Source: Diabrotica undecimpunctata (lineage: Eukaryota; Arthropoda; Insecta; Coleoptera; Chrysomelidae). Taken from it: a DNA stretch of 64,000 bases. The DNA is taken from positions 20,395,735 to 20,459,734 of the forward strand of contig NC_092813.1 in NCBI RefSeq assembly GCF_040954645.1, read 5' to 3'. The notes beneath the pieces are model-generated. The model was not told where the DNA came from. It did no database searches and saw nothing but the letters and a program-made list of their open reading frames with translations. A program made the position numbers and the translations under genes. Of this stretch, positions 62,284 to 64,000 are shown one piece after another; within the stretch, counting starts at the first letter, position 1, and each line of letters starts with the position of its first letter.

Positions 62284-63182
62284 TGGTTCTTAGGTTGTTG
62301 TCGGGGTTTCGGCGTTGGTTTCTGAGTTGGATTTCTATTTCTCCAATCATCTATAGTCTCAGAAGTTCTCGGTTGCCTCTGTGAAAATTGTCCCCTGGCT
62401 TGATTCTGGTTTGATTGTTTTGCGGCTTTTGGCGGGTAGGGTTGTCGATTTGCACGTCGTGAAATGTTCTCGTCTGTTTCCAATTCTTCGCAGATTCGCC
62501 TCAGGTCTTCTTCAGTTCTCGGCATGTTGTTGCGAAGACTTTTTCTGATTTCTGGGCGAATTAGGTTGGCAATGGCCCTGCACCGTTCTTCTTCGTCGAT
62601 ATGTGGTAATAATCGTCGAAAAAGAGCCATCTTGGTTGAAATAAATTCGGCTATTGGCTGATATTTTTGGTAATGTCCGTATAACTTGGACATTAGTGAT
62701 GATCTCTTCGTTGTGTTGTCCAAGTGATCGGTCAGCCTGTTTAAAAATGTCTCGTAGTTTAGACCAGTCGTGAATTGGCTCTGTGCCCATTGAGCTGCCT
62801 CTCCTATTAGTGATTTTTCTAGGATGTAGGCTATCCAGTGTTTGGTATCGATGTTCATATTGCTCATGTGGTCTATTATGTCATCTACGAATTGTTGTGG
62901 ATTTTCGGTATCATCGCCGGAGTATTGAGGTGGTGCAGGGGTCCATTTTGGTTGTGAAATCTCGATCTTTTTCTCCTGGGCTTCAGGTTTGGGTTGTACC
63001 AGTCTTAAAGCTGTGACTGCTTGTATCAGCGTGGACAATACTGTAGCCAGGTCTGGGGTGTGGGTATCTTCTATGTGTTGGGCGCCATGTCGTACGGCCG
63101 TAGCGTCCTCCTGGTTTTCAGGAGTTTCTGGACGATCTACGACCGCCGCTCTTGAAGAGGATCTCAAGTTCCGAGAGTCCAT
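62256..63182 (-). CDS. gag: B- gag, open
   Basis: 308 residues from the ATG (63182) in the 5' LTR. It is nearly identical to B+ gag, including RHGAQH at the primer-binding site and SETIDDWRNR near the end. It is intact although pol is broken. Confidence 0.9.
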   Translation of the reverse strand: MDSRNLRSSSRAAVVDRPETPENQEDATAVRHGAQHIEDTHTPDLATVLSTLIQAVTALRLVQPKPEAQEKKIEISQPKWTPAPPQYSGDDTENPQQFVDDIIDHMSNMNIDTKHWIAYILEKSLIGEAAQWAQSQFTTGLNYETFLNRLTDHLDNTTKRSSLMSKLYGHYQKYQPIAEFISTKMALFRRLLPHIDEEERCRAIANLIRPEIRKSLRNNMPRTEEDLRRICEELETDENISRRANRQPYPPKAAKQSNQNQARGQFSQRQPRTSETIDDWRNRNPTQKPTPKPRQQPKNQGNDERGTH

Positions 63183-63802
63183 CTTCGTATTTAAGGAGTT
63201 TATTGAGATACCGGCCGTTACGGGCAAGAAGATCCGCCGAGCCTTTGTGGTAGGTGAGGGGACACCGGCAATCAGAATTCTCTAACAGTTCGAGCTTTCT
63301 TACAGATAAAATATTCTTACATGAATTATATATATGTTAGAATTCTGGTGCGTGGTGTATACCTCAAGTCCCACAGAGATGTCGGCCTTCTCACGTCGTG
63401 TAGCCGCGTTCCCTCTCCTCGAGAGAGGTACAAGAATGCCGGCCGTGTCGACCCTTCCTGCTGCCAGTCGCTTCGTATAGCTACCTTTTCGCTAACAGTA
63501 TTTCATATAGTTACTATTTGCGTAAGGTTTCGGAGACGAAACGTTATTGCAGCTCAACCTGATCGGAAAAGCAATTACAAGTCCCCGTCGGGGCTTTTAT
63601 TCGCTCTTTACCGTGACAGGCCCAAATAACGCTGTGGTCAGTTCGACACGATGTGAGGTAGTTCTAAGACCAATGTCTTTTCTATCTCAGTAAGTCGTGT
63701 TCTACTGTCAGGAAGCGTTTTGCAGTCGACACGCCGGTTCTCGTACACTTGATGATTTAACTTCTAAATTGAATAACCATTATTAAGTATTTCTTCAATT
63801 CA

Positions 63803-64000
63803 AAAATCATCTTTTTTTATCAGCCTCAGAGTCTCCAAAGCAGGGGGGATGTCATCAGATGCCACCAATCACGCATCTCGATGTGCATCGCCCTTCCTTC
63901 TGGAACAAATAATTAAATTTAATTGGTCGAGAAATGAAAAGGTTTCATATAAAAGTTAATTTATCTTTAAATATGGGACATTTTCGGATCTCAGTCAGTT
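63803..64000 (+). mobile_element. C7, 5'-truncated C element, continues past the window
   Basis: It starts inside the C internal region (AAAATCATC), goes through the purine tract CAAAGCAGGGGGGA and enters a type 2 LTR at 63850 (TGTCATCAGATGCC). The junction with the B- LTR has no 4-bp spacer and no LTR terminus, so it came from deletion or recombination rather than simple insertion. Confidence 0.85.

Larger units (their letters stand above)
56607..63802 (-). mobile_element. B-, B-family element (minus), truncated 5' LTR
   Basis: The 3' LTR is 56607-57589 (983 bp), the purine tract 57590-57602, internal to the primer-binding site 63087-63077, and the 5' LTR from 63088. The 5' LTR runs only to about 63802, where the 3' end of a C internal region begins, so about 270 bp of U3 side are missing. 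A solo C LTR interrupts pol. It is a decayed copy. Confidence 0.9.

Overview
The window is a retrotransposon pile-up in an AT-rich animal nuclear genome, most likely an insect or other arthropod. I infer this from jockey-type LINEs, Ty3/gypsy elements primed by a tRNA-Lys-type primer and initiator-like TCAGT/TCAGA motifs. I cannot name the species. Nearly everything from 2177 to 64000 is explained by four families. A is a Ty3/gypsy element with LTRs of about 1.6-1.8 kb. B is a related Ty3/gypsy element with 983-bp LTRs. C is a small non-autonomous LTR element of about 1.6 kb with LTRs of about 460-480 bp. L is a jockey-like non-LTR element of about 4.5 kb with two intact ORFs. Only 1-2176 looks like ordinary host sequence. 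It holds one candidate host exon on the minus strand, a 93-bp perfect hairpin and little else.

Layout. Host flank 1-2176. Part of a diverged A LTR (minus) 2177-3567, cut by LINE L1 (minus, 3568-7937). Then a head-to-tail chain: C1 (plus) 7938-9574; a tandem A element, LTR-internal-LTR-internal-LTR (plus), 9579-23460; B+ (plus) 23465-39407; a deleted A LTR (minus) 39412-39965; A4 (minus) 39970-54987; C5 (plus) 54988-56602; B- (minus) 56607-63802; and part of C7 from 63803 to the edge. B+ is interrupted by LINE L2 (29008-37884, 11-bp duplication), and L2 is interrupted by three C units (29101-33490). A4 is interrupted in its 5' LTR by LINE L3 (47458-54737, 12-bp duplication), and L3 carries a solo B LTR and a solo A LTR. 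B- pol is interrupted by a solo C LTR (60729-61195, 4-bp duplication).

How the parts relate. All three LTR families share TGTC...CA-type ends, the same 11-nt primer-binding site (TGGCGCCCAAC), purine tracts and a 4-bp target duplication. In all three the first ATG lies inside the LTR and its reading frame runs out through the primer-binding site. A and B also share an almost identical -1 frameshift signal at the gag-pol overlap: GGGAAAC, 7 nt, then an 8-bp GGGGCACC/GGTGCCCC stem. C encodes no enzymes and is probably mobilised by A or B.

Most striking observation. Targeting looks reciprocal. LTR elements repeatedly sit at one 4-bp site, GTTT/AAAC, in the LINE 5' UTR and at the copies of that site left between neighbouring elements. 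The LINE twice sits at the same site in an A-family LTR, at the predicted transcription start, so its 5' end lies about 35 bp downstream of the LTR TATA-like box in the same orientation. The LINE ORFs are open in all three copies. Every LTR-element copy whose coding region is visible has at least one coding lesion.
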